From positions 72,909,264 to 72,973,263 of the forward strand of contig OZ024828.1 in NCBI GenBank assembly GCA_964016985.1: DNA of 64,000 bases. Direction: 5' to 3'. How positions within the stretch are numbered: the first letter of the stretch is position 1; every line of letters begins with the position of its first letter. Source of the DNA: Anodontia alba (taxonomy: Eukaryota > Mollusca > Bivalvia > Lucinida > Lucinidae). Under the pieces are notes generated by a model. The model was given only the letters and a program-made list of their open reading frames with translations. It did no database searches and was not told where the DNA came from. A program made the position numbers and the translations under genes. This document shows, in pieces, positions 63,081 through 64,000 of this stretch.

Positions 63081-63597
63081 GTGGTAACGGTCCTTACAGT
63101 TTTTTTTCACTCTTATACGTTTCTTTTTCTTTCTTTTTCCATTTTGCTTTGTTTTTTTATTGTTTTGTTTTCGTTTTTTTTTTTTTTTTTGTTTTTTTTT
63201 TTTTTTTTTTGTTGTTGTTGTTGTTTTTTTTGTTGTTGTTGTTGTAGTTGTTGTTGTTGTTGTTTGTTTCGTTTTTGTTTTGTTAGTGCTGTTTCTATAA
63301 ATAAAAATATTTAAGATTCTGCTTTACTTTTTAAACTTTCATTTTTCTCCTGCAGAGAATTCTTCAGCCAGCTTTTCTTTTATCAATATGAAATGGCCAT
63401 TTGTCTGTAATCAGTAAACCCCATTTAGATCCTCATATTTTGTCTTACGCTGCACAAAGTGCTTTATTTATAGTTTTGTTTGTTCAGAGGTTTCAGTGAC
63501 ACACATTTGAAGGTGAATGCACAGTGGGTAAATGGAAGACGGTATTTTTTGTACTCGTAAAGCGCAAAGTAAAATTGTAGCTGACGACATTCTGTTG

Positions 63598-63631
<34 letters not shown>

Positions 63632-64000
63632 TTTCAGCGAAAATAAGGCTTGATATTTGTGTGAATCATCTGCTAGGCATGACATTATCAAGACTTATTT
63701 TCTCCGTATTTTTTAATCAAAATGTCGCTTGCTACAATGTTTTATTTGCACTGTAACGGTTAGCATTCTGCGTATAATTTTCAGCAGATGACATATTGAA
63801 ATAGTTTGCTTATTTTTCCCAGAAAATAGGATATGACATATCATGCAAATTGTCTCGATTGGAGATAATTTGTGAAGTGTCAAATTCTGTTTTCTGGGCG
63901 AAATAAGAAAAATATCACTAATTTGTCGTCTGCAGAATTAGCCCAGAGGGTGATAAGTGTTAAGGGATAAATGTAATGTGTTAAATAGGTCTACACTATG
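63081..64000. other. T-run and AT-rich sequence, possible acceptor only
   Basis: T/G run with (TTG)n at 63170-63275 and (TTA)n at 63600-63632. A good acceptor (CATTTTTCTCCTGCAG, to 63355) is followed in phase 1 by 21 codons and a stop, but the peptide has no recognised motif and only one cysteine. Confidence 0.4.

Noticed and set aside
1..64000. Bacterial-type features, tRNA, rRNA or CRISPR arrays
   Set aside because: No operon-like coding blocks, no tRNA cloverleaf noticed, and no regularly spaced repeat-spacer array; tandem repeats here are contiguous.

Overview
This is eukaryotic nuclear DNA, most likely from a bivalve or other mollusc. It is AT-rich and intron-rich, almost free of long intact reading frames, and packed with broken Penelope-like elements (PLEs), short foldback DNA transposons, tandem repeats and long T runs. 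The mollusc assignment is an inference from the style of the repeats and reverse transcriptases (RTs), not from a marker gene. I see no bacterial operons, rRNA, tRNA or CRISPR.

The only host gene I can support lies on the + strand, at least 2933 to 44983. It is a chain of small exons, each encoding one cysteine-rich EGF/follistatin-like module and each bounded by phase-1 introns. Nine near-identical 114-bp exons (2933, 3818, 15327, 15994, 27195, 27971, 29860, 30560, 31741) are followed by two divergent modules (32626, 44843). Similar intron sequence surrounds each 114-bp exon, so exon plus intron were duplicated as units of about 0.7 to 1.2 kb. Several half-exons and decayed exons (3047-3275, 21345, 26950, 28641) are by-products. 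The gene's start and end are not recognised in the window.

The rest is mostly mobile DNA, much of it inside the introns. Family A is an RT family with no GIY-YIG endonuclease seen; RT-bearing copies lie at 9830, 13613, 34722 and 51455. It has a conserved 3' region (A-tail) ending in CTCTTACC plus T-run, found as about 20 copies with one fixed and one variable end. A2 is a diverged relative (7570, 17070, 22330). PLE-B (7860-9180) and PLE-D (37312-38445) carry GIY-YIG remains. PLE-C (18540-20030, 23460-24985) is another PLE-like RT. A jockey/CR1-type LINE occupies 55110-57720 on the minus strand.

DNA elements include a hAT-type insertion with an 8-bp target duplication (40698-41860), a pogo/Tigger-type MITE (47248-47586), a piggyBac-type MITE flanked by TTAA (44997-45301), a 101-bp palindrome that duplicated a splice donor (27307-27423), and a palindromic family (M1) at seven places. 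Tandem arrays include a 33-bp minisatellite (43087-44282), units of about 155-180 bp and units of about 270 bp.

Layout: 1-2650 repeats; 2933-4000 exons 1-2; 4.3-15.2 kb repeats and PLEs; 15.3-16.1 kb exons 3-4; 16.5-26.6 kb PLEs; 27.0-32.7 kb the densest exon cluster; 33-44 kb PLE fragments, hAT element and minisatellite; 44.8 kb the last recognised exon; 45-64 kb MITEs, PLE and LINE remains with no supported host gene.
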